Positions 1 through 13,257 of a stretch of DNA of 64,000 bases are shown one piece after another; positions within the stretch are counted from its first letter, which is position 1, and every line of letters begins with the position of its first letter. Under the pieces are notes generated by a model. The model had not been told where the DNA came from and made no database searches. It was given only the letters and a program-made list of their open reading frames with translations. A program made the position numbers and the translations under genes. The stretch comes from Xylocopa sonorina (lineage: Eukaryota > Arthropoda > Insecta > Hymenoptera > Apidae), in assembly GCF_050948175.1 (NCBI RefSeq), contig NW_027490176.1, forward strand, positions 496,001-560,000. Reading direction: 5' to 3'.

Positions 1-444
1 AACGCTATTTCCTTGCAAGGAAGTGTTGCATTTACATTCATTTGAATCGTAGACGAGGAATGCATAACACTTCGCAATGAATATTATATCTTACCATGAA
101 ACATAGAAATGAGATGCGATATCGCGTTTTAAGAAGCATTAGAACACTATTGCTACGATAGGTAGACATTTGCAAACGCTATTTCCTTGCAAGGAAGTGT
201 CGCATTTACATTCATTTGAAGTGTAGACGAGGAATACATTACACTTCGCAAATCATATTATATCTTACCATGAAGCATAGAAATGAGATGCGATATCGCG
301 TTTTAAGAAGCATTAGAACACTATTGCTATGATACCTAGACATCTGCAGACGATATTTCCTTGCAAGAAAGTGTCGCATTTACATTCATTTGAAGTGTAG
401 ACGAGGAATACATAACACCTTCGCAAATCATATTATACCTTACC

Positions 445-3400
445 ATGAAACATAGAAATGAGATGCGATATCGCGTTTTAAGAAGCAGCAGAAATCCATT
501 GCTACGTTACGTAGACATCTGCAAACGCTATTTCCTTGCAAGAAAGTGTCGCATTTACTTTCATTTGAAGTGTAGACGACGGATACATAACACTTCGCAA
601 ATCATATTATACCTTACCATGAAACATAGAAATAAGATCCGATATCGCGTTTTAAGAATCATAAGAACGCTATTGCTACGATACGTAGACATCTGCAAAC
701 GCTATTTCCTTGCAGGGAAGTGTCGCATTTACTTTCATTTGAAGTGTAGACGAGGAATATATGACACTTCGCAAATCATATTATATCTTGCCATGAATCA
801 TAGAAGTGAGAAGCGATATCGCGTTTTAGGAAGCATTAGAACTCTATTGCTACGATACGTAGACATCTGCAAACGCTATTTCCTTGCAAGGAAGTGTCGC
901 ATTTACATTCATTTGAAGTGTAGGCGAGGAATACATGACACTTCGCAAATCATATTATATCTTACCATGAAACATAGAAATGAGATGCGATATCGCGTTT
1001 TAAGAAGCAGCAGAAATCCATTGCTACGATACGTAGACATCTGCAAACTCTATTTCCTTGCAAGAAAGTGTCGCATTTACATTCATTTGAATCGTAGATG
1101 AGGAATGCATAACACTTCGCAAATCATATTATATCTTACCATGAAACATAGAAATGAGATGCGATATCGCGTTTTAAGAAGCATTAGAAATCTATTGCTA
1201 CGATACGTAGATATCTGCAAACGCTATTTCCTTGCAAGCAAGTGTTGCATTTACATTCATTTGAAGCGTGGACGAGGAATACATGACACTTAGCAAATCA
1301 TATTACATCTTAACATGAAACATAGAAAAGAGATGCGATATCGCGTTTTAAGAATCATAAGAACTCTATTGCTACGATACGTAGACATCTGCAAACGCTA
1401 TTTCCTTGCAAGGAAGTGTCGCATTTACATTCATTTGATGTGTTGACGAGGAGTACATAACACTTCGCAAATCATATTATATCTTACCATGAAACATAGA
1501 AATAAGATCCGATATCGCGTTTTAAGAATCATAAGAACTCTATTGCTACGATACGTAGACATCTGCAAACGCTATTTCCTTGCAGGGGAGTGTCGCATTT
1601 ACATTCATTTGAAGTGTAGACGAGGAATACAGGACACTTCGCAAATCATATTATATCTTACCATGAAACATAGAAATGAGTTCCGATATCGCGTTTTAAG
1701 AATCATAAGAACTCTATTGCTACGATACGTAGACATCTACAAACGCTATTTCCTTGCAAGGAAGTGTCGCATTTACATTCATTTGAAGCGTGGACGAGGA
1801 ATACATGACACTTCGCAAATCATATTATATCTTACCATGAAACATAGAATTGAGATGCGTTATCGCGTTTTAAGAATCATAAGAACTCTATTAATACGAT
1901 ACGTAGACATCTGCAAACTCTATTTCCTTGCAAGGAAGTGTCGCATTTACATTCATTTGAAGTGTAGACGAGGAATACAGGACACTTCGCAAATCATATT
2001 ATATCTTACCATGAATCATAGAAGTGAGATGCGATATCGCGTTTTAAGAAGTAGCAGAAATCCATTGCTACGATAGGTAGACATCTGCAAACGCTATTTC
2101 CTTGCAAGGAAGTGCCGCATTTACATTCATTTGAAGCGTGGACGAGGAATACATGACACTTCGCAGATCAAATTATATCTTACCATGAATCATAGAAATG
2201 AGATGCGATATCGCGATTTAAGAAGTATCAGAAATCCATTGCTACGATACGTAGACATCTGCAAACGCTATTTCCTTGCAAGAAAGTGTCGCATTTACAT
2301 TCATTTGAAGTGTAGACGAGGAATACATGACACTTCGCAAATCATATTATATCTTACCATGAATCATAGAAGTGAGATGCGATATCGCGTTTTAAGAAGC
2401 AGCAGAAATCCATTGCTACGATACGTAGACATCTGCAAACGCTATTTCCTTGCAAGGAAGTGCCGCATTTACATTCATTTGAAGCGTGGACGAGGAATAC
2501 ATGACACTTCGCAGATCATATTATATCTTACCATGAATCATAGAAATGAGATGCGATATCGCGATTTAAGAAGCATCAGAAATCCATTGCTACGATACGT
2601 AGACATCTGCAAACGCTATTTCCTTGCAAGAAAGTGTCGCATTTACATTCATTTGAAGTGTAGACGAGGAATACATAACACTTCGCAAATCATATTATAT
2701 CTTACCATGAAACATAGAAATGAGATGCGATATCGCGTTTTAAGAAGCATTAGAACACTATTGCTACGATAGGTAGACATTTGCAAACGCTATTTCCTTG
2801 CAAGGAAGTGTCGCATTTACATTCATTTGAAGTGTAGACGAGGAATACATAACACTTTGCAAATCATATTATATCTTACCATGAAACATAGAAATGAGTT
2901 GCAATATCGCGTTTTAAGAAGCATTAGAACTCTATTGCTACGATACCTAGACATCTGCAGACGCTATTTCCTTGCAAGAAAGTGTCGCATTTGCATTCAT
3001 TTGAAGTGTAGACGAGGAATACATAACACTTCGCAAATCATATTATACATTACCATGAAACATAGAAGTGAGATGCGTTATCGCGTTTTAAGAAGCATCA
3101 GAAATCCATTGCTACGATACGTAGACATCTGCAAACGCTATTTCCTTGCAAGAAAGTGTCGCATTTACATTCATTTGAAGTGTAGACGAGGAATACATAA
3201 CACTTCGCAAATCATATTATACCTTACCATGAAACATAGAAATGAGATTCGATATCGCGTTTTAAGAAGCAGCAGAAATCCATTGCTACGATACGTAGAC
3301 ATCTGCAAACTCTATTTCCTTGCAAGAAAGTGTCGCATTTACATTCATTTGAATCGTAGACGAGGAATGCATAACACTTCGCAAATCATATTATATCTTA

Positions 3401-6400
3401 CCATGAAACATAGAAATGAGATGCGATATCGCGTTTTAAGAAGCATTAGAAATCTATTGCTACGATACGTAGATATCTGCAAACGCTATTTCCTTGCAAG
3501 CAAGTGTTGCATTTACATTCATTTGAAGCGTGGACGAGGAATACATGACACTTAGCAAATCATATTACATCTTACCATGAAACATAGAAAAGAGATGCGA
3601 TATCGCGTTATAAGAATCATAAGAACTCTATTGCTACGATACGTAGACATCTGCAAACGCTATTTCCTTGCAAGGAAGTGTCGCATTTATATTCATTTGA
3701 TGTGTTGACGAGGAGTACATAACACTTCGCAAATCATATTATATCTTACCATGAAACATAGAAATAAGATCCGATATCGCGTTTTAAGAATCATAAGAAC
3801 TCTATTGCTACGATACGTAGACATCTGCAAACGCTATTTCCTTGCAGGGAAGTGTCGCATTTACATTCATTTGAAGTGTAGACGAGGAATACAGGACACT
3901 TCGCAAATCATATTATATCTTACCATGAAACATAGAAATGAGTTCCGATATCGCGTTTTAAGAAGCATTAGAACTCTATTGCTACGATACCTAGACATCT
4001 GCAGACGCTATTTCCTTGCAAGAAAGTGTCGCATTTACATTCATTTGAAGTGTAGACGAGGAATACATAACACTTCGCAAATCATATTATACCTTACCAT
4101 GAAACATAGAAATGAGATGCGATATCGCGTTTTAAGAAGCAGCAGAAATCCATTGCTACGATACGTAGACATCTGCAAACGCTATTTCCTTGCAAGAAAG
4201 TGTCGCATTTACATTCATTTGAAGTGTAGACGACGGATACATAACACTTCGCAAATCATATTATATCTTACCATGAAACATAGAAATAAGATCCGATATC
4301 GCGTTTTAAGAATCATAAGAACTCTATTGCTACGATACGTAGACATCTGCAAACGCTATTTCCTTGCAGGGAAGTGTCGCATTTACATTCATTTGAAGTG
4401 TAGACGAGGAATACAGGACACTTCGCAAATCATATTATATCTTACCATGAAACATAGAAATGAGTTCCGATATCGCGTTTTAAGAATCATAAGAACTCTA
4501 TTGCTACGATACGTAGACATCTACAAACGCTATTTCCTTGCAAGGAAGTGTCGCATTTACATTCATTTGAAGCGTGGACGAGGAATACATGACACTTCGC
4601 AAATCATATTATATCTTACCATGAAACATAGAAATGAGATGCGTTATCGCGTTTTAAGAATCATAAGAACTCTATTGCTACGATACGTAGACATCTGCGA
4701 ACTCTTTTTCCTTGCAAGGAAGTGTCGCATTTACATTCATTTGAAGCGTGGACGAGGAATACATGACACTTCGCAAATCATATTATATCTTACCATGAAA
4801 CATAGAAATGAGATGCGTTATCGCGTTTTAAGAAGCATCAGAAATCCATTGCTACGATACGTAGACATCTGCAAACGCTATTTCCTTGCAAAGAAGTGTC
4901 GCATTTACATTCATTTGAAGCGTGGACGAGGAATACATGACACTTCGCAAATCATATTATATCTTACCATGAAACATAGAAATGAGATGCGATATCGCGT
5001 TTTAAGAAGCATTAGAACACTATTGCTACGATAGGTAGACATTTGCAAACGCTATTTCCTTGCAAGGAAGTGTCGCATTTACATTCATTTGAATTGTAGA
5101 CGAGGAATACATAACACTTTGCAAATCATATTATATCTTACCATGAAACATAGAAATGAGATGCAATATCGCGTTTTAAGAAGCATTAGAACTCTATTGC
5201 TACGATACCTAGACATCTGCAGACGCTATTTCCTTGCAAGAAAGTGTCGCATTTACATTCATTTGAAGTGTAGACGAGGAATACATAACACTTCGCAAAT
5301 CATATTATACATTACCATGAAACATAGAAATGAGATGCGTTATCGCGTTTTAAGAAGCATCAGAAATCCATTGCTACGATACGTAGACATCTGCAAACGC
5401 TATTTCCTTGCAAGAAAGTGTCGCATTTACATTCATTTGAAGTGTAGACGAGGAATACATAACACTTCGCAAATCATATTATACCTTACCATGAAACATA
5501 GAAATGAGATGCGATATCGCGTTTTAAGAAGCAGCAGAAATCCATTGCTACGATACGTAGACATCTGCAAACGCTATTTCCTTGCAAGAAAGTGTCGCAT
5601 TTACATTCATTTGAAGTGTAGACGACGGATACATAACACTTCGCAAATCATATTATACCTTACCATGAAACATAGAAATAAGATCCGATATCGCGTTTTA
5701 AGAATCATAAGAACGCTATTGCTACGATACGTAGACATCTGCAAACGCTATTTCCTTGCAGGGAAGTGTCGCATTTACTTTCATTTGAAGTGTAGACGAG
5801 GAATATATGACACTTCGCAAATCATATTATATCTTACCATGAATCATAGAAGTGAGATGCGATATCGCGTTTTAGGAAGCATTAGAACTCTATTGCTACG
5901 ATACGTAGACATCTGCAAACGCTATTTCCTTGCAAGGAAGTGTCGCATTTACATTCATTTGAAGTGTAGGCGAGGAATACATGACACTTCGCAAATCATA
6001 TTATACCTTACCATGAAACATAGAAATGAGATGCGATATCGCGTTTTAAGAAGCATTAGAACTCTATTGCTACGATACTTAGACATCTGCAAACGCTATT
6101 TCCTTGCAAGGAAGTGTCGCATTTACATTCATTTGAAGCGTGGACGAGGAATACATGACACTTCGCAAATCATATTACATCTTACCATGAAACATAGAAA
6201 TGAGATGCGTTATCGCGTTTTAAGAAGCATCAGAAATCCATTGCTACGATACGTAGACATCTGCAAACGCTATTTCCTTGCAAGAAAGTGTCGCATTTAC
6301 ATTCATTTGATGTGTAGACGAGGAATACACGACACTTCGCAAATCATATTATATCTTACCATGAAACATAGAAATGAGATGCGTTATCGCGTTTTAAGAA

Positions 6401-7040
6401 GCATCAGAAATACATTGCTACCATACGTAGACATCTGCAAACGCTATTTCCTTGCAAGAAAGTGTCGCATTTACATTCATTTGAAGTGTAGACGAGGAAT
6501 ACATAACACTTCGCAAATCATATTATACCTTACCATGAAACATAGAAATGAGATGCGATATCGCGTTTTAAGAAGCAGCAGAAATCCATTGCTGCGATAC
6601 GTAGACATCTGCAAACGCTATTTCCTTGCAAGAAAGTGTCGCATTTACATTCATTTGAAGTGTAGACGACGGATACATAACACTTCGCAAATCATATTAT
6701 ACCTTACCATGAATCATAGAAATGAGATGCAACATCGCGATTTAAGAATCGTAAGAACTCTATTGCTACGATACGTAGACATCTGCAAACTCTATTTCCT
6801 TGCAAGAAAGTGTCGCATTTACATTCATTTGAATCGTAGACGAGGAATGCATAACACTTCACAAATCATATTGTATCTTACCATGAAACATAGAAATGAG
6901 ATGCGATATAGCGTTTTAAGAAGCATTAGAAATCTATTGCTACGATACGTAGATATCTGCAAAAGCTATTTCCTTGCAAGGAAGTGTTGCATTTACATTC
7001 ATTTGAATCGTAGACGAGGAATGCATAACACATCGCAATG
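445..7040 (+). repeat. 13-monomer higher-order repeat (2262 bp period)
   Basis: Rare diagnostic variants recur exactly 2262 bp (13 x 174) apart. The stop-bearing 'cacttagcaaatc' variant with 'tattacatc' lies near 1288 and 3550. The odd 'tgatgtgttgacgaggagta' monomer lies near 1435 and 3697. The 'cactttgcaaatc' variant lies near 2854 and 5116. A further match at 445 and 5491 is offset 5046 bp (29 monomers), so units have been partly rearranged. This is the pattern expected from unequal crossing-over or segmental amplification of multi-monomer units. Confidence 0.85.
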
Positions 7041-7229
7041 AATATTATATCTTATCATGAAACATAGATATGAGATGCAGTATCTCGTTTTAAGAAGCAT
7101 TTGAACTCTATTGCTTCGATACGTAGACATCTGCAAACGCTATTTCCTTGCAAGGAAGTGCGCATTTACATTTAGTTGATGTGTAGACGAGGAATACATG
7201 ACACTTCGCAAATCATATAATATCTTGCC

Positions 7230-10200
7230 ATGAAACATAGAAATGAGATGCGATATCGCGTTTTAAAAATCATAAGAACTCTATTGCTACGATACGTAGA
7301 CATCTGCAAACGCTATTTCCTTGCAAGGAAGTGTCGCATTTACATTCATTTGAAGCGTGGACGAGGAATACATGACACTTCGCAAATCATATTATATCTT
7401 ACCATGAAACATAGAAATGAGATCCGATATCGCGTTTTAAGAATCATATGAACTCTATTGCTACGATACGTAGACATCTGCAAACGCTATTTCCTTGCTA
7501 GGAAGTATCGCATTTACATTCATTTGAAGAGTGGACGAGGAATACATGACACTTCGCAAATCATATTATATCTTACCATGAAACATAGATATGAGATGCA
7601 ATATCTCGTTTTAAGAAGCATTTGAACTCTATTGCTTCGATACGTAGACATCTGCAAACGCTATTTCCTTGCAAGGAAGTGTCGCATTTACATTCATTTG
7701 AAGTGTAGACGAGGAATACATGACACTTCGCAAATCATATAATATCTTGCCATGAAACATAGAAATGAGATGCGATATCGCGTTTTAAAAATCATAAGAA
7801 CTCTATTGCTACGATACGTAGACACCTGCAAACGCTATTTCCTTGCAAGGAAGTGTCGCATTTACATTCATTTGAAGCGTGGACGAGGAATACACGACAC
7901 TTCACAAATCATATTATACCTTACCATGAAACATAGAAATGAGATGCGATATCGCGTTTTAAGTAGCAGCAGAAATCCATTGCTACGATACGCAGACATC
8001 TGCAAACGCTATTTCCTTGCAAGGAAGTGTCGCATTTACATTCATTTGAAGCGTGGACGAGAAATACATGACACTTCGCAAATCATATTATATCTTAGCA
8101 TGAAACATAGAAATGAGATGCGTTATCGCGTTTTAAGAAGCATCAGAAATCCGTTGCTACGATACGTAGACATCTGCAAACGCTATTTCCTTACAAGGAA
8201 GTGTCGCACTTACATTCATTTGAAGTGTAGACGGGGAGTACATGACACTTCGCAAATCATATTATATCTTACCATGAATCATAGAAGTGAGATGCGATAT
8301 CGCGTTTTAAGAAGCAGCAGAAATCAATTGCTACGATACGTAGACATCTGCAAACGCTATTTCCTTGCAAGGAAGTGCCGCATTTACATTCATTTGAAGC
8401 GTGGACGAGGAATACATGACACTTCGCAGATCATATTATATCTTACCATGAATCATAGAAATGAGATGCGACATCGCGTTTTAAGAAGTATCAGAAATCC
8501 ATTGCTACGATACGTAGACATCTGCAAACGCTATTTCCTTGCAAGAAAGTGTCGCATTTACATTCATTTGAAGTGTAGACGAGGAATACATAACACTTCG
8601 CAAATCATATTATATCTTACCATGAAACATAGAAATGAGTTCCGATATCGCGTTTTAAGAATCATAAGAACTCTATTGCTACGATACGTAGACATCTGCA
8701 AACGCTATTTCCTTGCAAGGAAGTGTCGCATTTACATTCATTTGAAGCGTGGACGAGGAATACATGACACTTCGCAAATCATATTATATCTTACCATGAC
8801 ACATAGAAATGAGATGCGTTATCGCGTTTTAAGAAGCATCAGAAATCCATTGCTACGATGAGTAGACATCTGCAAACGCTATTTCCATGCAGGGAAGTGT
8901 CGCATTTACATTCATTTGAAGTGTAGACGAGGAATACATAACACTTCGCAAATCATATTATACCTTACCATGAAACATAGAAATATGATCCGATATCGAG
9001 TTTTAAGGATCATAAGAACTCTATTGCTACGATAGGTAGTCATCTGCAAACGCTATTTCCTTGCAGGGAAGTGTCGCATTTACATTCATTTGAAGTGTAG
9101 GCGAGGAATACATGACACTTCGCAAATCATATTATATCCTACCATGAAACATAGAAATGAGATGCGATATCGCGTTTTAAGAAGTATTAGAACTCTATTG
9201 CTACGATACGTAGACATCTGCAGACGCTATTTCCTTGCAAGGAAGTGTCGCATTTACATTCATTTGAAGTGTAGACGAGGAATACATGACACTTCGCAAA
9301 TCATATAATATCTTGCCATGAAACATAGAAATGAGATGCGATATCGCGTTTTAAAAATCATAAGAACTCTATTGCTACGATACGTAGACACCTGCAAACG
9401 CTATTTCCTTGCAAGGAAGTGTCGCATTTACATTCATTTGAAGCGTGGACGAGGAATACACGACACTTCACAAATCATATTATACCTTACCATGAAACAT
9501 AGAAATGAGATGCGATATCGCGTTTTAAGTAGCAGCAGAAATCCATTGCTACGATACGCAGACATCTGCAAACGCTATTTCCTTGCAAGGAAGTGCCGCA
9601 TTTACATTCATTTGAAGCGTGGACGAGGAATACATGACACTTCGCAGATCATATTATATCTTACCATGAAACATAGAAATGATATGCGTTATCGCGTTTT
9701 AAGAAGCATCAGAAATCCATTGCTACGATACGTAGATATCTGCAAACGCTATTTCCTTGCAAAGAAGTGTCGCATTTACATTCATTTGAAGTGTAGACGA
9801 GGAATACATCACACTTCGCAAATCATATTATATCCTACCATGAAACATAGAAATGAGATGCGATATCGCGTTTTAAGAATCATAAGAACACTATTGCTAC
9901 GATACGTAGACATCTGCAAACGCTAATTCCTTGCAAGGAAGTGTCGCATTTACATTCATTTGAAGCGTGGACGAGAAATACATGACACTTCGCAAATCAT
10001 ATGATATCTTACCATGAAACATAGAAATGAGATGCGTTATCGCGTTTTAAGAAGCATCAGAAATCCGTTGCTACGATACGTAGAAATCTGCAAACGCTAT
10101 TTCCTTGCAGGGAAGTGTCGCATTTACATTCATTTGAAGTGTAGACGAGGAATACATGACACTTCGCAAATCATATTATATCTTACCATGAATCATAGAA

Positions 10201-11756
10201 GTGAGATGCGATATCGCGTTTTAAGAAGCAGCAGAAATCCATTGCTACGATACGTAGACATCTGCAAACGCTATTTCCTTGCAAGAAAGTGTCGCATTTA
10301 CATTCATTTGAAGTGTAGACGAGGAATACATAACACTTCGCAAATCATATTATACCTTACCATGAAACATAGAAATGAGATGCGATATCGCGTTTTAAGA
10401 AGCAGCAGAAATCCATTGCCACGATACGTAGACATCTGCAAACGCTATTTCCTTGCAAGAAAGTGTCGCATTTACATTCATCTGAAGTGTAGACGAGGAA
10501 TACATAACACTTCGCAAATCATATTATATCTTACCATGAAACATAGAAATGAGATCCGATATCACGTTTTAAGAATCATATGAACTCTATTGCTACGATA
10601 CGTAGACATCTGCAAACGCTATTTCCTTGCTAGGAAGTGTCGCATTTACATTCATTTGAAGTGTAGACGAGGAATACATAACACTTCGCAAATCATATTA
10701 TATCCTACCATGAAACATAGAAATGAGATGCGATATCGCGTTTTATGAATCATAAGAACTCTATTGCTACGATCCGTAGACATCTGCAAACGCTATTTCC
10801 TTGCAAGGAAGTGTCGCATTTACATTCATTTGAAGCGTGGACGAGAAATACATGACACTTCGCAAATCATATTATATCTTACCATGAAACATAGAAATGA
10901 GATGCGTTATCGCGTTTTAAGAAGCATCAGAAATCCGTTGCTACGATACGTAGACATCTGCAAACGCTATTTCCTTGCAAGAAAGTGTCGCATTTACATT
11001 CATTTGAAGTGTAGACAAGGAATACACGACACTTCGCAAATCATATTATATCTTACCATGAAACATAGAAATGAGATGCGTTATGGCGTTTTAAGAAGCA
11101 TCAGAAATCCATTGCTACGATACGTAGACATCTGCAGACGCTATTTCCTAGCAAGGAAGTGTCGCATTTACTTTCATTTGAAGTGTAGACGAGGAATACA
11201 TAGCACTTCGCTAATCATATTATATCTTACCATGAAACATAGAAATGAGAAGCGATATCGCGTTTGAAGAATCATAAGAACTCTATTGCTACGATACGTA
11301 GACATCTGGAAACGCTATTTCCTTGCAGCGAAGTGTCGTCTTTACATTCATTTGAAGTGTAAACGAGGAATACATGACACTTCGCAAATCATATTATATC
11401 TTACCATGAATCATAGAAGTGAGATGCGATTTCGCGTTTTAAGAAGCAGCAGAAATCCATTGCTACGACAGGTAGACATTTGCAAACGCTATTTCCTTGC
11501 AAGGAAGTGTCGCATTTACATTCATTTGAAGTGTAGACGAGGAATACATGACACTCCGCAAATCATATTATATCTTACCATGAAACATAGAAATGAGAAG
11601 CGATATCGCGTTTTAAGAATCATAAGAACTCTATTGCTACGATACGTAGACATCTGCAAACGCTATTTCCATGCAGGGAAGTGTCGCATTTACATTCATT
11701 TGAAGTGTAGACGGGGAGTACATGACACTTCGCAAATCATATTATATCTTACCATG
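7230..11756 (+). repeat. Large duplicated satellite block, copy 1
   Basis: This block matches 14651-19873 monomer for monomer. The offset is 7421 bp near 7230-8300 and 8117 bp near 10764-11756. Subtracting the intervening LTR plus its TSD (1505 bp) gives 5916 and 6612 bp, exactly 34 and 38 monomers. Copy 2 therefore has four more monomers inside it. Shared rare variants include the 'gttttatgaatcat' monomer (10741/18858) and 'gaagcgatatcgcgtttgaag' (11250/19367). The monomer directly left of the LTR at 11757 is instead of the 8232-type ('acggggagtacatgac'), so an array crossover junction lies just upstream of that LTR. Confidence 0.85.
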
Positions 11757-13257
11757 TGTCACGTCCCGAGGTGCGGTTGCGCTCGCAACGGTGGCACAAA
11801 GTCGTAACCGTTCCCGAAAATAACGCGAATTGCGTCCGGACCGGGTTCGTTGGCGTTTCGGACTCGATAAAACGGTAATTAACACTAAACTTACCTTGCG
11901 AAGGCTTGATTCCGCTGTCTGATTTCTCTTTCCAGGTACCTGGAGCGCCTTGGATCCGCAACCGGGATGGCGGCGGCGTACGGCTGGAACGGAGGTACGG
12001 GTCGTGCGGCGAAGGAAACCTCCTTCACAGGAACCAGGGCTCGAACGTAGGAAATTGAATATTCTGGTGCATCACCCACGTATTCCCGAGCGAGACGACG
12101 AATAAACTCTCTCTTCCCCGCGCGTCGTGTACGCTTTTTCGGAGGTGCAAGGCTCGTCGAGAATACTTGAACTTCGGTCGAGTACGGCGCGGCTAAGCGT
12201 TGGTTCGCTCTAGCTTACCGGGATCAACCTGGGCGCAAGATATTCTGTACACGGTAGAAGTGAGGATGGAGTAACTAAGCGCTGGTTCGCTCTAGTCGTC
12301 GAGCCTCAAGACTATCGCAGATGAGATATAGAAATAGAATAATCGCGAGCGTACCCGTGGAGTAGAATTAAGGAATTGTATTTGAACTTGAATAAGGATA
12401 CTTTGAATCTGGTAAAAATAAACTATATTCTATGATTTCACTATACTAGATACACTTGACTAAATTCTAAGTTACTGACTAGCGATTACAATGAGAATTA
12501 GAAATAGTATAAAGTATCGAATGGACTCCGCTATGGGAGTATGGATAGAGACGAATGCATTAGAGCTAATTGCTCGTTGCGAATGAGCCTATTGCTCGGA
12601 TCGAAAGTGCATCGTTCGGATGCTGGAGGCGAGTTAGGAACTCGTCGGTTCGGAGATGAGTTAGCAACTCTCCGGTTCGGAGGTGAGATACGAACTGACT
12701 CTCGGATCTCGCGTCCGCGACCTCCTTGGGTCGCGCGGCGCGCGAGTCGCTGGGCCCTCGCGGTGGGGCGGACGGTCGGAGTAGGGCGGCCGCTCGGCCC
12801 TCGTGGTGGGGCGGCCGTTCGGAGTGGGGCGCGGCCCGCGTTAACCGTGAGCCGCGAGCGTCAAGTGTGCGCGCGAGTGCACGGAACATAACCGTGCATG
12901 CATATATTTACTTAAATCTAGGTGTGTGTTGGTGTGTATGTACATATATGAGTAGTGTGCTTATTCTAATCCCACATGTACGAGAAGTACGTATAGGGCT
13001 TCGTGATCGCTGGGGATTCGACCCAGTATGTGTCGGAGAGCTCCTCGCCCTCGTAATACGGGGTGAAGTCCTCCCCCTCGTGTGTGGAGATCGCGCGTGG
13101 GCGCGGCATGCTGCATCCCTCTTCCCTCTCGTACCTTTGTCTCCTTCTGTAGGGACGGCGAGTCGGCGGGTGGCCCGTGTGCAGGGGCTCCGGATACGGA
13201 TGCTGGGGATGATGAGGTGGACGCCGGAGGGTGGCAGGCGGTACGCCTGACGTTACA
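11757..13257 (-). mobile_element. Solo LTR of Ty3/Gypsy-type family A (1501 bp)
   Basis: The LTR starts TGTCACGTC and ends GACGTTACA on the plus strand, the same termini as the LTRs of the full-length element at 52748-61879. It is flanked by a 4-bp TSD, CATG (11753-11756 and 13258-13261). Removing it restores a normal monomer. It belongs to the subfamily lacking the 81-bp segment present in the full-length element's LTRs. It has only two units of the internal 27-bp minisatellite, and about 13 bp of the TATA-like region is missing (near 12900), so its promoter may be impaired. With no internal region, it is the usual product of LTR-LTR recombination. Confidence 0.95.
11891..12157 (-). pseudogene. 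LTR-internal ORF (R/U5 position), no ATG in this copy
   Basis: An 88-codon open frame homologous to the ORF at 60403-60750. The start position has ACG instead of ATG. It lacks the 27-residue central segment because of the in-frame 81-bp deletion. The Arg-rich stretch RTRRAG and the C-terminal ADPRRSRYLEREI are kept, and it ends in the same GTAAGT-overlapping TAA. Function is unknown. It is called a pseudogene only for want of a start codon; expression through splicing or a non-AUG start cannot be excluded. Confidence 0.35.

Larger units (their letters stand above)
1..11756 (+). repeat. 174-bp satellite array, block 1
   Basis: Head-to-tail array of about 67 monomers. The conserved ATGAAACATAGAAATGAG segment recurs at 96, 270, 445 and 619, then every 174 bp with rare 1-bp indels. 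Taking the A of that ATG as monomer position 1, a typical copy has GCGATATCGC at 21-30, CTACGATACGTAG at 58-70 and TTCCTTGCAAGGAA at 88-101. Because 174 is 58 codons and the consensus lacks stops in this frame, long open frames run through the array (for example 5089-7041). I do not call these genes: neighbouring copies carry TAG or TGA at recurrent sites and the non-synonymous differences look unconstrained. The block contains a 13-monomer higher-order repeat on the left and the first copy of a large duplicated block on the right. Confidence 0.97.

Noticed and set aside
445..7041. Long satellite ORFs (195 to 650 codons) as a repeat-protein gene
   Set aside because: Frame length follows from 174 being a multiple of three. 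Stops occur in common monomer types, and the variants look unconstrained. There is no promoter, start context or unique end.
1..11756. CENP-B box in the monomer
   Set aside because: 'cTTCGcaaat' resembles the left half, but the CGGG half is absent from the consensus.
11757..13257. Other LTR ORFs on the strand antisense to the element (for example 12541-12891) and the overlapping sense-strand frame
   Set aside because: They overlap the supported Pol-tail and LTR-ORF frames, contain the minisatellite in translation, and lack cross-family conservation.
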